Assembly (NCBI RefSeq): GCF_000272045.2
Contig: NZ_AJYZ02000041.1
Span: forward strand, 918,903 to 982,902
Reading direction: 5' to 3'
Source: Vibrio crassostreae 9ZC13
Lineage (GTDB): Bacteria; Pseudomonadota; Gammaproteobacteria; Enterobacterales; Vibrionaceae
DNA: 64,000 bases
Shown: positions 18,352 through 26,921 of the stretch, in pieces
How the letters are laid out: each line of letters starts with the position of its first letter
Numbering within the stretch: position 1 is the first letter of the stretch
Notes under the pieces: generated by a model
Database searches by the model: none
What the model saw: only the letters and a program-made list of their open reading frames with translations
Told to the model about the DNA's origin: nothing
Position numbers and translations under genes: made by a program

Positions 18352-18522
18352 TATATCTAAATTTGTGTGATATTGATCAAGCGATACTTTATATAGCGTA
18401 AATAAATCAACAACTTAATAAATGGCTAATATTTACCATTAGCCAGCTACATCAATGACTTATGGCTAATTATGTGACTCTACTCATCATTTAGCGACGA
18501 ATAGGTATAATTAAAGCTCATA

Positions 18523-18533
18523 TTGTATTACTT
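18523..18533. promoter_or_regulatory. FadR-type operator (two mismatches), PL17 promoter
   Basis: TTGTATTACTT keeps the GT-N3-AC core. It lies 68-78 bp before the first PL17 ATG and 28 bp upstream of a TTTAAT -10-like box (18551-18556), the same geometry as at the plus-strand symporter promoters. Confidence 0.55.
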
Positions 18534-18600
18534 TATATGGAGTTTGAAAATTTAATCAAAGTTTAAGCAGATAAACTCTTTATTGAGGGTGACAAAGAAT

Positions 18601-20799
18601 ATGACGACTAAACCAGTATTGTTGACTGAAGCAGAAATCGAGCAGCTTCATCTTGAAGTGGGCCGTTCTAGCTTAATGGGCAAAACCATTGCAGCGAACG
18701 CGAAAGATCTAGAAGCATTCATGCGTTTACCTATTGATGTCCCAGGTCATGGTGAAGCTGGGGGTTACGAACATAACCGCCATAAGCAAAATTACACGTA
18801 CATGAATCTAGCTGGTCGCATGTTCTTGATCACTAAAGAGCAAAAGTACGCTGACTTTGTTACAGAATTACTAGAAGAGTACGCAGATAAATACCTAACG
18901 TTTGATTACCACGTACAGAAAAACACTAACCCTACAGGTCGTTTGTTCCACCAAATCCTGAACGAACACTGCTGGTTAATGTTCTCAAGCTTAGCTTACT
19001 CTTGTGTTGCTTCAACCCTGACACAAGAACAACGCGACAATATTGAGTCTCGTATTTTTGAACCAATGTTAGAAATGTTCACGGTTAAATACGCACACGA
19101 CTTCGACCGAATTCACAATCACGGTATTTGGGCAGTAGCGGCTGTCGGTATTTGTGGTCTTGCTCTTGGCAAGCGTGAGTACCTTGAAATGTCGGTGTAC
19201 GGCATTGACCGTAACGACACTGGCGGCTTCCTAGCGCAAGTTTCTCAGCTGTTTGCACCGTCTGGCTACTACATGGAAGGTCCTTACTACCACCGTTATG
19301 CGATTCGTCCAACGTGTGTGTTCGCTGAAGTGATTCACCGTCATATGCCTGAAGTGGATATCTACAACTACAAAGGCGGCGTGATTGGTAACACAGTACA
19401 AGCGATGCTTGCGACGGCTTACCCGAACGGCGAATTCCCAGCTCTGAACGATGCATCTCGCACAATGGGTATTACAGACATGGGTGTTCAGGTTGCAGTG
19501 AGCGTTTACAGCAAACATTACTCATCTGAAAACGGCGTTGACCAAAACATTCTTGGTATGGCGAAGATTCAAGACGCAGTTTGGATGCACCCATGTGGTC
19601 TTGAGCTATCTAAAGCTTATGAAGCGGCGTCTGCTGAGCAAGAAATCGGCATGCCTTTCTGGCCAAGTGTTGAATTGAACGAAGGCCCTCAAGGTCACAA
19701 CGGCGCGCAAGGCTTTATCCGTATGCAGGATAAGAAAGGCGACGTTTCTCAGTTAGTGATGAACTACGGCCAACACGGCATGGGTCACGGTAACTTTGAT
19801 ACGCTGGGTATTTCTTTCTTCAACCGTGGTCAAGAAGTACTGCGTGAATACGGCTTCTGTCGTTGGGTGAACGTTGAGCCTAAATTCGGCGGCCGTTACC
19901 TAGACGAAAACAAATCTTACGCTCGTCAAACAATTGCACATAACGCAGTAACGATTGATGAAAAATGTCAGAACAACTTTGACGTTGAACGTGCAGATGC
20001 AGTACACGGCTTGCCGCACTTCTTCAAAGTAGAAGACGAGCAAATCAATGGCATGAGCGCATTTGCTAACGATCATTACGAAGGTTTTGACATGCAACGC
20101 AGCGTGTTCATGCTAAACCTTGAAGAATTAGAATCTCCGCTACTATTAGATCTTTACCGTTTAGATTCTGAGAAAGGCGGTGAAGGTGAGCATCAGTACG
20201 ACTACTCACACCAATATCAAGGTCAGATTGTTCGCACTAACTTTGAATACCAAGCAAACAAAGAGCTAAACACTCTAGGTGACGATTTCGGTTACCAACA
20301 CCTATGGAACGTGGCAAGCGGTGAAGTGAAGGGCACAGCACTTGTAAGCTGGCTACAAAACAACACCTACTACACTTGGCTAGGTGCAACGTCTAACGAC
20401 AATGCTGAAGTGATCTTTACTCGCACTGGCGCTAACGACCCAAGCTTCAACCTACGTTCAGAGCCTGCATTCATTCTACGCAGCAAAGGCGAAACAACAC
20501 TGTTTGCTTCTGTTGTTGAAACGCACGGTTACTTCAACGAAGAATTCGAGCAATCTGTAAGTGCACGTGGTGTTGTGAAAGACATCAAAGTAGTGGCTCA
20601 CACCAATATCGGTTCAGTAGTAGAAATTACGACAGAGAAATCAAACGTGACAGTGATGATCAGCAACCAACTTGGCGCGACTGACAGCACTGAACACAAA
20701 GTAGAACTGAACGGCAAAGTATACAGCTGGACAGGCTTCTACTCAGTAGAAATAATTTTAAACCCAGAATTAGCAAGCACAGCAGAGCAGGGGAAATAA
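18601..20799 (+). CDS. PL17 oligoalginate lyase (exolytic), copy 1
   Basis: A 732-residue alginate exolyase of the Alg17c type: an alpha/alpha toroid followed by a heparinase II/III-like beta domain. It releases unsaturated monomer from oligoalginate. I start it at ATG 18601, preceded by GAGGGTGAC, rather than at the in-frame TTG at 18583. N173-H174 (IHNHGIW) and Y230 (EGPYYHR) show the 57-residue N-to-Y spacing recalled for Asn201/His202 and Tyr258 of Alg17c. A later GQHGMGHG and the ENKSYARQTIAHNAVT segment fit the active site. It has no signal peptide, so it is cytoplasmic. The next gene is a paralogue starting 2 bp after its stop. V. splendidus OalB and OalC are PL17 enzymes; I cannot assign the letter. 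Confidence 0.93.
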   Translation: MTTKPVLLTEAEIEQLHLEVGRSSLMGKTIAANAKDLEAFMRLPIDVPGHGEAGGYEHNRHKQNYTYMNLAGRMFLITKEQKYADFVTELLEEYADKYLTFDYHVQKNTNPTGRLFHQILNEHCWLMFSSLAYSCVASTLTQEQRDNIESRIFEPMLEMFTVKYAHDFDRIHNHGIWAVAAVGICGLALGKREYLEMSVYGIDRNDTGGFLAQVSQLFAPSGYYMEGPYYHRYAIRPTCVFAEVIHRHMPEVDIYNYKGGVIGNTVQAMLATAYPNGEFPALNDASRTMGITDMGVQVAVSVYSKHYSSENGVDQNILGMAKIQDAVWMHPCGLELSKAYEAASAEQEIGMPFWPSVELNEGPQGHNGAQGFIRMQDKKGDVSQLVMNYGQHGMGHGNFDTLGISFFNRGQEVLREYGFCRWVNVEPKFGGRYLDENKSYARQTIAHNAVTIDEKCQNNFDVERADAVHGLPHFFKVEDEQINGMSAFANDHYEGFDMQRSVFMLNLEELESPLLLDLYRLDSEKGGEGEHQYDYSHQYQGQIVRTNFEYQANKELNTLGDDFGYQHLWNVASGEVKGTALVSWLQNNTYYTWLGATSNDNAEVIFTRTGANDPSFNLRSEPAFILRSKGETTLFASVVETHGYFNEEFEQSVSARGVVKDIKVVAHTNIGSVVEITTEKSNVTVMISNQLGATDSTEHKVELNGKVYSWTGFYSVEIILNPELASTAEQGK

Positions 20800-20801
20800 T
20801 A

Positions 20802-22955
20802 ATGAGCTATCAACCACTTTTACTTAACTTTGATGAAGCAGCAGAGCTTCGTAAAGAACTTGGCAAGGATAGCCTTTTAGGTAACGCACTGACTCGCGAT
20901 ATTAAACAAACTGACGCTTACATGGTTGAAGTTGGCATTGAAGTTCCAGGTCACGGTGAAGGCGGCGGTTACGAACATAACCGTCACAAGCAAAACTACA
21001 TCCACATGGATCTAGCCGGCCGTTTGTTCCTTATCACTGAGGAAACAAAATACCGTGACTACATCGTTGATATGTTAACTGCGTACGCGACGGTATACCC
21101 AACGCTTGAAAGCAACGTAAGCCGTGACTCTAACCCTCCGGGTAAGTTGTTCCACCAAACGTTGAACGAGAACATGTGGATGCTTTACGCTTCTTGTGCG
21201 TACAGCTGTATTTACCACACGATCTCTGAAGAGCAAAAGCGTCTGATCGAAGACGATCTTCTTAAGCAAATGATCGAAATGTTCGTTGTGACTTACGCAC
21301 ACGACTTCGATATCGTACACAACCACGGCTTATGGGCTGTGGCAGCGGTAGGTATCTGTGGTTACGCAATCAACGACCAAGAGTCTGTAGACAAAGCGCT
21401 TTACGGCCTGAAACTAGACAAAGTAAGCGGCGGTTTCTTAGCACAACTTGACCAACTGTTTTCGCCAGACGGCTACTACATGGAAGGTCCTTACTACCAC
21501 CGTTTCTCGCTACGTCCAATCTACCTGTTCGCAGAAGCAATTGAACGTCGTCAGCCTGAAGTTGGTATCTATGAATTCAACGACTCAGTGATCAAGACAA
21601 CGTCGTACTCTGTATTCAAAACAGCATTCCCAGACGGTACATTGCCAGCTCTGAACGATTCATCGAAGACAATCTCTATCAACGATGAAGGCGTTATCAT
21701 GGCAACGTCTGTGTGTTACCACCGTTACGAGCAGACTGAAACTCTGCTTGGCATGGCTGATCACCAACAAAACGTTTGGGTTCATGCTTCGGGTAAAACA
21801 CTGTCTGACGCGGTTGATGCAGCAGCCGACATCAAAGCATTTAACTGGGGTAGCCTGTTTGTAACGGACGGCCCTGAAGGCGAAAAAGGTGGCGTAAGCA
21901 TCCTTCGTCACCGTGATGAGCAAGACGACGACACAATGGCGTTGATCTGGTTTGGTCAGCACGGCTCTGATCACCAGTACCACTCTGCGCTAGACCATGG
22001 TCACTACGATGGCTTGCACCTAAGCGTATTCAACCGTGGCCACGAAGTGCTGCACGATTACGGCTTCGGTCGTTGGGTAAACGTTGAGCCTAAGTTTGGC
22101 GGTCGTTACATCCCGGAGAACAAGTCTTACTGTAAGCAGACGGTTGCTCACAACACAGTAACGGTTGATCAGAAAACGCAGAACAACTTCAACACAGCAT
22201 TGGCTGAGTCTAAGTTTGGTCAGAAGCACTTCTTCGTAGCAGACGACCAGTCGCTACAAGGTATGAGCGGCACAATTTCTGAGTACTACACTGGCGTAGA
22301 CATGCAACGCAGCGTGATTCTTGCTGAACTACCTGAGTTCGAAAAACCGCTAGTAATTGATGTGTACCGCATCGAAGCTGACGCTGAGCACCAGTACGAC
22401 TTACCAGTTCACCACTCGGGTCAAATCATTCGCACTGACTTCGATTACAACATGGAAACAACGCTTAAGCCATTAGGTGAAGACAACGGTTACCAACATT
22501 TATGGAACGTTGCTTCAGGCAAAGTGAACGAAGAAGGTTCTCTAGTAAGCTGGCTACATGACAGCAGCTACTACAGCCTAGTAACCAGCGCTAATGCGGG
22601 CAGCGAAGTGATTTTTGCTCGCACTGGTGCTAACGATCCAGACTTCAACCTTAAGAGTGAGCCTGCGTTCATCTTACGTCAGTCTGGTCAAAACCACGTG
22701 TTTGCTTCTGTACTAGAAACGCATGGTTACTTTAACGAGTCTATCGAAGCCTCTGTAGGCGCTCGTGGTCTAGTTAAATCAGTATCTGTTGTGGGCCATA
22801 ACAGTGTCGGGACTGTTGTTCGCATTCAGACTACTTCTGGCAACACTTACCACTACGGTATCTCAAACCAAGCTGAAGACACGCAGCAAGCAACTCACAC
22901 TGTTGAGTTCGCGGGTGAGACATACTCGTGGCAAGGATCATTTGCTCAACTGTAA
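20802..22955 (+). CDS. PL17 oligoalginate lyase (exolytic), copy 2
   Basis: A 717-residue paralogue of the preceding gene over its whole length. It has the same motifs: VPGHGEGGGYEHNRHKQNY, N174-H175 (VHNHGLW), EGPYYHR near 231, GQHGSDHQYHS, and PENKSYCKQTVAHNTVTVD. Its start follows the upstream stop by 2 bp and is preceded by AGGGGAAA, so translation is probably coupled. No signal peptide is present. The two copies have clearly diverged, and the active-site His region differs (GMGHGNFD against SDHQYHSALDHGHYD). That suggests different preferences for guluronate- and mannuronate-rich oligomers. A terminator lies 150 bp downstream. Confidence 0.92.
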   Translation: MSYQPLLLNFDEAAELRKELGKDSLLGNALTRDIKQTDAYMVEVGIEVPGHGEGGGYEHNRHKQNYIHMDLAGRLFLITEETKYRDYIVDMLTAYATVYPTLESNVSRDSNPPGKLFHQTLNENMWMLYASCAYSCIYHTISEEQKRLIEDDLLKQMIEMFVVTYAHDFDIVHNHGLWAVAAVGICGYAINDQESVDKALYGLKLDKVSGGFLAQLDQLFSPDGYYMEGPYYHRFSLRPIYLFAEAIERRQPEVGIYEFNDSVIKTTSYSVFKTAFPDGTLPALNDSSKTISINDEGVIMATSVCYHRYEQTETLLGMADHQQNVWVHASGKTLSDAVDAAADIKAFNWGSLFVTDGPEGEKGGVSILRHRDEQDDDTMALIWFGQHGSDHQYHSALDHGHYDGLHLSVFNRGHEVLHDYGFGRWVNVEPKFGGRYIPENKSYCKQTVAHNTVTVDQKTQNNFNTALAESKFGQKHFFVADDQSLQGMSGTISEYYTGVDMQRSVILAELPEFEKPLVIDVYRIEADAEHQYDLPVHHSGQIIRTDFDYNMETTLKPLGEDNGYQHLWNVASGKVNEEGSLVSWLHDSSYYSLVTSANAGSEVIFARTGANDPDFNLKSEPAFILRQSGQNHVFASVLETHGYFNESIEASVGARGLVKSVSVVGHNSVGTVVRIQTTSGNTYHYGISNQAEDTQQATHTVEFAGETYSWQGSFAQL

Positions 22956-23107
22956 ATGATCAACACACATACCGTTTAACGATGGTGTGTGCTGATGTGG
23001 TGCTTTGCGGGAACGAAGCGCCATATCATGTTCGATTGTAAGGGTGTTCGCATCTAAGTAACTGAACGAAATTAATGTCGATGACAAAGAATATCGGAAA
23101 TAAGTCA

Positions 23108-23143
23108 AACCGAGTAACTCGTTGTGAGTTGCTCGGTTTTTTT
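23108..23143 (+). terminator. Terminator after the PL17 operon
   Basis: An AACCGAG(T/C)AACTC stem with a 5-nt loop (GTTGT) is followed by seven T. Confidence 0.9.
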
Positions 23144-23441
23144 ATGCGTGTAGGACAGAGGCTGATGTAATTTGGGAAGGGGATCTCATTTAATAATCTC
23201 TGGCGGTTAATGAATTGCGCTTCTAAAGGTGTACCTTTTTCCCATGGTTTTTCGAGGCTGTGCTGGTGGTTTTCATACTGATACAAAGAGGGTTAGTTTT
23301 GAGTACGGATTTATGAGTGATTTAAGATAACGTTTCTCACAGGATGTTTTTTAAATCTCTGATTATAAAAATTTGCAGGTTGTGATTCGTTTGGATTTTA
23401 CTCAATTGGCTGTAGGTTGAAATACTGTTATAGTAATCCTT

Positions 23442-23452
23442 AAATAATACAT
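23442..23452. promoter_or_regulatory. Degenerate operator before FadR-type regulator 1
   Basis: AAATAATACAT, 29-39 bp before the start codon, is identical to the element before the paralogous regulator at 46450-46460. It resembles the TACAA half-sites before the porin and PL7 genes, so autoregulation is likely. Confidence 0.4.
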
Positions 23453-23480
23453 AAACATAACATATAAAATAAGTGAACTT

Positions 23481-24200
23481 ATGATTAGCACTTTTAATTC
23501 AATTTCGGGCTCGAAGCGTAGCCTGCACGTGCAAGTAGCGCGTGAAATCGCTCGTGGAATCTTGTCTGGCGATCTGCCGCAAGGTTCTATTATTCCTGGT
23601 GAAATGGCGCTGTGTGAACAGTTTGGTATCAGCCGTACGGCACTTCGTGAAGCAGTTAAACTACTGACTTCTAAAGGCCTGTTAGAGTCCCGCCCGAAAA
23701 TCGGTACTCGTGTAGTGGATCGCGCATACTGGAACTTTCTTGATCCTCAACTGATTGAATGGATGGATGGTCTAACCGACATAGACCAATTCTGTTCTCA
23801 GTTTTTAGGCCTTCGCCGTGCGATTGAACCTGAAGCGTGTGCATTAGCTGCAAAATTTGCGACTGCTGAGCAACGTATCGAGCTTTCAGAGATCTTCCAG
23901 AAGATGGTAGAAGTGGATGCTGCTGAAGTATTTGACCAAGAAAGTTGGACAGACATCGATATTCGTTTCCATAGCTTGATCTTTAATGCGACAGGTAACG
24001 ATTTCTCCCTGCCATTCGGCAATATTCTGACTACCATGTTCGTTAACTTCATCGTGCACTCTTCTGAAGAGGGCAGCACATGTATCAATGAACACCGTAG
24101 AATCTATGAAGCGATTATGGCTGGCGACAGTGAAAAAGCTCGTACAATGTCAGCCGCTCACTTGCAAGACGCTAACCACCGTTTAGCCACTGCAAGCTAA
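23481..24200 (+). CDS. FadR-subfamily GntR transcriptional regulator 1 (alginate locus)
   Basis: A 239-residue protein with an N-terminal winged helix (residues ~15-80) with the SRTALREAVKLL recognition helix and the GTRV wing. A C-terminal FCD effector domain (~95-230) has the D-x3-H (DIRFHSLI) and later EHRRIYEAI metal/ligand residues. Such proteins are usually repressors released by a pathway metabolite, here probably KDG or a related keto-uronate. It is about 85% identical by eye to the regulator at 46482-47201, with an identical DNA-contact region. It lies between the PL17 operon and a symporter. It is the natural candidate to bind the TTGTNNTACAA palindromes. Confidence 0.93.
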   Translation: MISTFNSISGSKRSLHVQVAREIARGILSGDLPQGSIIPGEMALCEQFGISRTALREAVKLLTSKGLLESRPKIGTRVVDRAYWNFLDPQLIEWMDGLTDIDQFCSQFLGLRRAIEPEACALAAKFATAEQRIELSEIFQKMVEVDAAEVFDQESWTDIDIRFHSLIFNATGNDFSLPFGNILTTMFVNFIVHSSEEGSTCINEHRRIYEAIMAGDSEKARTMSAAHLQDANHRLATAS

Positions 24201-24236
24201 ACACGGTTTTCAACTTCATTTGAACCAATCAAAAAG

Positions 24237-24259
24237 GTATGCCAAGTGCATGCTTTTTT
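24237..24259 (+). terminator. Probable terminator after regulator 1
   Basis: A short GTATGC/GCATGC stem is followed by six T. The stem is weak. Confidence 0.55.
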
Positions 24260-24854
24260 GTTTTTAGAAAGCGTGTTGCACCATGTGTGGCACTGTTTTG
24301 GTTCATCCTCGCTTAACTCCTTCTTAAGCCAGTTCCTTCTTGTATACGCCTAGCGGTCGTTCTCTTTACCATCATAATAAAAATAATATTACGCTCGATA
24401 TTCGTTTTAGACACTCTCGACCCCCAAATAATTATGCGTCATCCATGATTTTTCATTTTTGTATATTTTGAATCTACCATCGTTTGAACTGGATATGCCT
24501 CTTCTATATTGATTAATTTAAGTAGAATTCTAATGAAATTATCCACTCTCAATAGATAAAAAACGCTGGTTTATTGTGTGATAAATGAGGGTGATTTAGC
24601 TCTGATTTGGCTTTTATTATTTTTGAGGATTTTATATTTATATGTGTTTGGTTGTATTTGTTAATAAGTGTGCAAAGTCTCACTTTATCATAAGTCTTTG
24701 ATTTTAATGGGTGTGATGTTCTTTGGCCTTGTTTTTTGAGTTTTTACCTCAAACACCAGTAATTGCCTTGATGGATTGGCCATATTCCATCCTATGTCAT
24801 ATATATAATTAACTTAATCAATCAAAATAAGATCGCCATCACTTATTTGGATTA

Positions 24855-24865
24855 TTGTACTACAA
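24855..24865. promoter_or_regulatory. FadR-type operator (perfect), symporter 2 promoter
   Basis: TTGTACTACAA lies 60-70 bp before the symporter start. A TATAGT -10 box begins 29 bp downstream of the operator's first base (24884-24889). The same spacing and the same TATAGT occur at the paralogous promoter at 53018, so the operator sits on the -35 region. Confidence 0.75.
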
Positions 24866-24924
24866 ATAAAGTTTGAGATTTCCTATAGTCCTCGTAACAA
24901 AATACAACGGACAAAGGATACACG

Positions 24925-26703
24925 ATGGAACTCAACACGATTATTGTCGGCATTTATTTCCTATTCTTGATTGCGATAGGTTGGATGTTTAGAACATTTA
25001 CAAGTACCACCAGTGACTACTTCCGCGGGGGCGGTAACATGTTGTGGTGGATGGTTGGTGCAACCGCCTTTATGACCCAGTTTAGTGCATGGACATTCAC
25101 CGGTGCGGCAGGTAAAGCGTATAACGATGGTTTTGCAGTAGCGGTCATCTTCGTAGCCAACGCATTTGGTTACTTCATGAACTTCGCATATTTTGCTCCA
25201 AAGTTCCGTCAACTACGTGTAGTAACGGTAATCGAAGCAATTCGTATGCGTTTCGGTGCGACTAACGAACAAGTGTTCACTTGGTCTTCAATGCCAAACA
25301 GTGTTGTTTCTGCCGGTGTATGGTTAAACGCACTAGCAATCATCGCTTCTGGTATCTTCGGTTTCGACATGACAGCAACTATCTGGATTACCGGTTTGGT
25401 TGTATTGGCAATGTCTGTAACGGGTGGTTCATGGGCGGTAATTGCATCTGACTTTATGCAGATGGTTATCATCATGGCAGTAACCGTGACATGTGCTGTT
25501 GTTGCTGTTGTTCAAGGTGGCGGTGTTGGTGAAATCGTGAATAACTTCCCTGTAGCGGAAGGCGGTTCTTTCCTTTCTGGTAACAACATTAACTACTTAA
25601 GCATCTTCAGCATTTGGGCATTCTTCATCTTCGTGAAGCAGTTCTCTATTACTAACAACATGCTTAACTCTTACCGTTACCTAGCGGCTAAAGACTCAAA
25701 GAACGCGAAGAAAGCGGCGCTACTAGCGTGTGTGCTAATGCTTTGTGGTGTATTTATCTGGTTCATGCCTTCTTGGTACATTGCAGGTCAAGGTGTCGAC
25801 CTAGCAGCAGCTTACCCAGAAGCAGGTAAGAAAGCGGGTGACTTTGCCTACCTATACTTCGTACAAGAGTACATGCCAGCAGGTATGGTTGGCCTTCTAG
25901 TTGCGGCGATGTTTGCAGCGACAATGTCTTCAATGGATTCTGGTCTAAACCGTAACTCGGGTATCTTTGTTAAGAACTTCTATGAACCAATCGTTCGTAA
26001 AGGTACGGCTAGCGAAAAAGAACTAGTAACGGTTTCTAAGATTACTTCTGCCGTGTTTGGTATTGCTATCATCCTTATTGCACAGTTCATCAACTCGCTT
26101 AAAGGTTTGAGCCTGTTCGATACCATGATGTATGTAGGCGCACTGATCGGCTTCCCAATGACAATTCCTGCATTCCTTGGCTTCTTTATTAAGAAGACTC
26201 CGGACTGGGCTGGTTGGGGTACGCTAGTGGTTGGTGGTTTTGTTTCTTACTACGTGGGTTTCGTTGTTAACGCTGAAATGGTGTCTTCAATCTTCGGTCT
26301 AGAAGAGCTAACAAGCCGTGAATGGTCTGATGTTAAGGTAGCTATCGGTCTGATTGCTCACATTACGCTGACAGGTGGTTTCTTCATCCTATCAACTCTG
26401 TTCTACAAGCCATTAACTGAGAAGCGTCAAGCAGACGTTGATAAGTTCTTCGGCAATCTGTCTACTCCATTGGTTGCGGAGTCAGCAGAACAGAAAGTAC
26501 TGGATAACAAACAGCGTGAAATGCTTGGTAAACTGATTGCGGTAGCGGGTGTCGGTATCATGCTAATGGCTCTACTTACTAACCCAATGTGGGGACGTCT
26601 AGTCTTTATCCTTTGTGGTGTGATTGTTGGTGGTGTTGGTGTGCTATTGGTTAAAGCGGTCGATGACGGCGGCAAGCAAGCGAAAGCAGTAACCGAAAGC
26701 TAA
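24925..26703 (+). CDS. SSS-family sodium:solute symporter 2, probable oligoalginate/uronate transporter
   Basis: A 592-residue sodium:solute symporter, closely related to the protein at 53089-54861; promoter and first codons are also alike, pointing to a recent duplication. Conserved blocks are SDYFRGGGNMLWWMVGATAF, AWTFTGAAGK, TGGSWAVIASDFMQM and MFAATMSSMDSGLNRNSGI. AAAGGA lies six bases before the ATG. It corresponds to one of the ToaA/B/C transporters. It is flanked by a FadR-type operator upstream and a strong terminator downstream, so it is monocistronic. Exact substrate (monomer or short oligomer) cannot be read from sequence. Confidence 0.92.
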   Translation: MELNTIIVGIYFLFLIAIGWMFRTFTSTTSDYFRGGGNMLWWMVGATAFMTQFSAWTFTGAAGKAYNDGFAVAVIFVANAFGYFMNFAYFAPKFRQLRVVTVIEAIRMRFGATNEQVFTWSSMPNSVVSAGVWLNALAIIASGIFGFDMTATIWITGLVVLAMSVTGGSWAVIASDFMQMVIIMAVTVTCAVVAVVQGGGVGEIVNNFPVAEGGSFLSGNNINYLSIFSIWAFFIFVKQFSITNNMLNSYRYLAAKDSKNAKKAALLACVLMLCGVFIWFMPSWYIAGQGVDLAAAYPEAGKKAGDFAYLYFVQEYMPAGMVGLLVAAMFAATMSSMDSGLNRNSGIFVKNFYEPIVRKGTASEKELVTVSKITSAVFGIAIILIAQFINSLKGLSLFDTMMYVGALIGFPMTIPAFLGFFIKKTPDWAGWGTLVVGGFVSYYVGFVVNAEMVSSIFGLEELTSREWSDVKVAIGLIAHITLTGGFFILSTLFYKPLTEKRQADVDKFFGNLSTPLVAESAEQKVLDNKQREMLGKLIAVAGVGIMLMALLTNPMWGRLVFILCGVIVGGVGVLLVKAVDDGGKQAKAVTES

Positions 26704-26726
26704 TATAGAGAAAACGTTTATAATAG

Positions 26727-26759
26727 AATGCGACGACTCGAAAGGGCGTCGCATTTTTT
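26727..26759 (+). terminator. Terminator after symporter 2
   Basis: A perfect 9-bp stem AATGCGACG/CGTCGCATT with an 11-nt loop is followed by TTTT. Confidence 0.9.
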
Positions 26760-26853
26760 GTTCTGCGAAACGGAAAAACTGTCAGGTGGAAGATATCTGA
26801 CCTAAATCACGAAAACTGTACAAAATGGTTCAATCGAACCGAAATAGATTCAA

Positions 26854-26864
26854 TTGTCCTACAA
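26854..26864. promoter_or_regulatory. FadR-type operator (perfect arms), PL15 promoter
   Basis: TTGTCCTACAA lies 58-68 bp before the PL15 start, keeping both TTGT and ACAA arms and the GT-N3-AC core. Confidence 0.65.
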
Positions 26865-26921
26865 TAAGACGTATATTATTGCTAATTCCTTTCAATCAAC
26901 TTGAAAAATAAGTGAGTTAGA

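Larger units (their letters stand above)
22956..23480. other. Intergenic region between PL17 operon and regulator gene
   Basis: It holds an imperfect inverted repeat right after the PL17 stop (about 22958-22996), the terminator at 23108-23143, and the regulator promoter with a degenerate operator. The 86-codon minus frame at 23026-23286 crosses the terminator and is not called. Confidence 0.6.
24201..24924. other. AT-rich intergenic region upstream of symporter
   Basis: Apart from the terminator at its left end and the symporter promoter at its right end, this 724-bp stretch shows no gene, repeat or recognisable RNA. Confidence 0.6.

Noticed and set aside
18583..18585. TTG start for the first PL17 gene
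   Set aside because: ATG 18601 has a good ribosome binding site (GAGGGTGAC) and matches the paralogue's N-terminus better.
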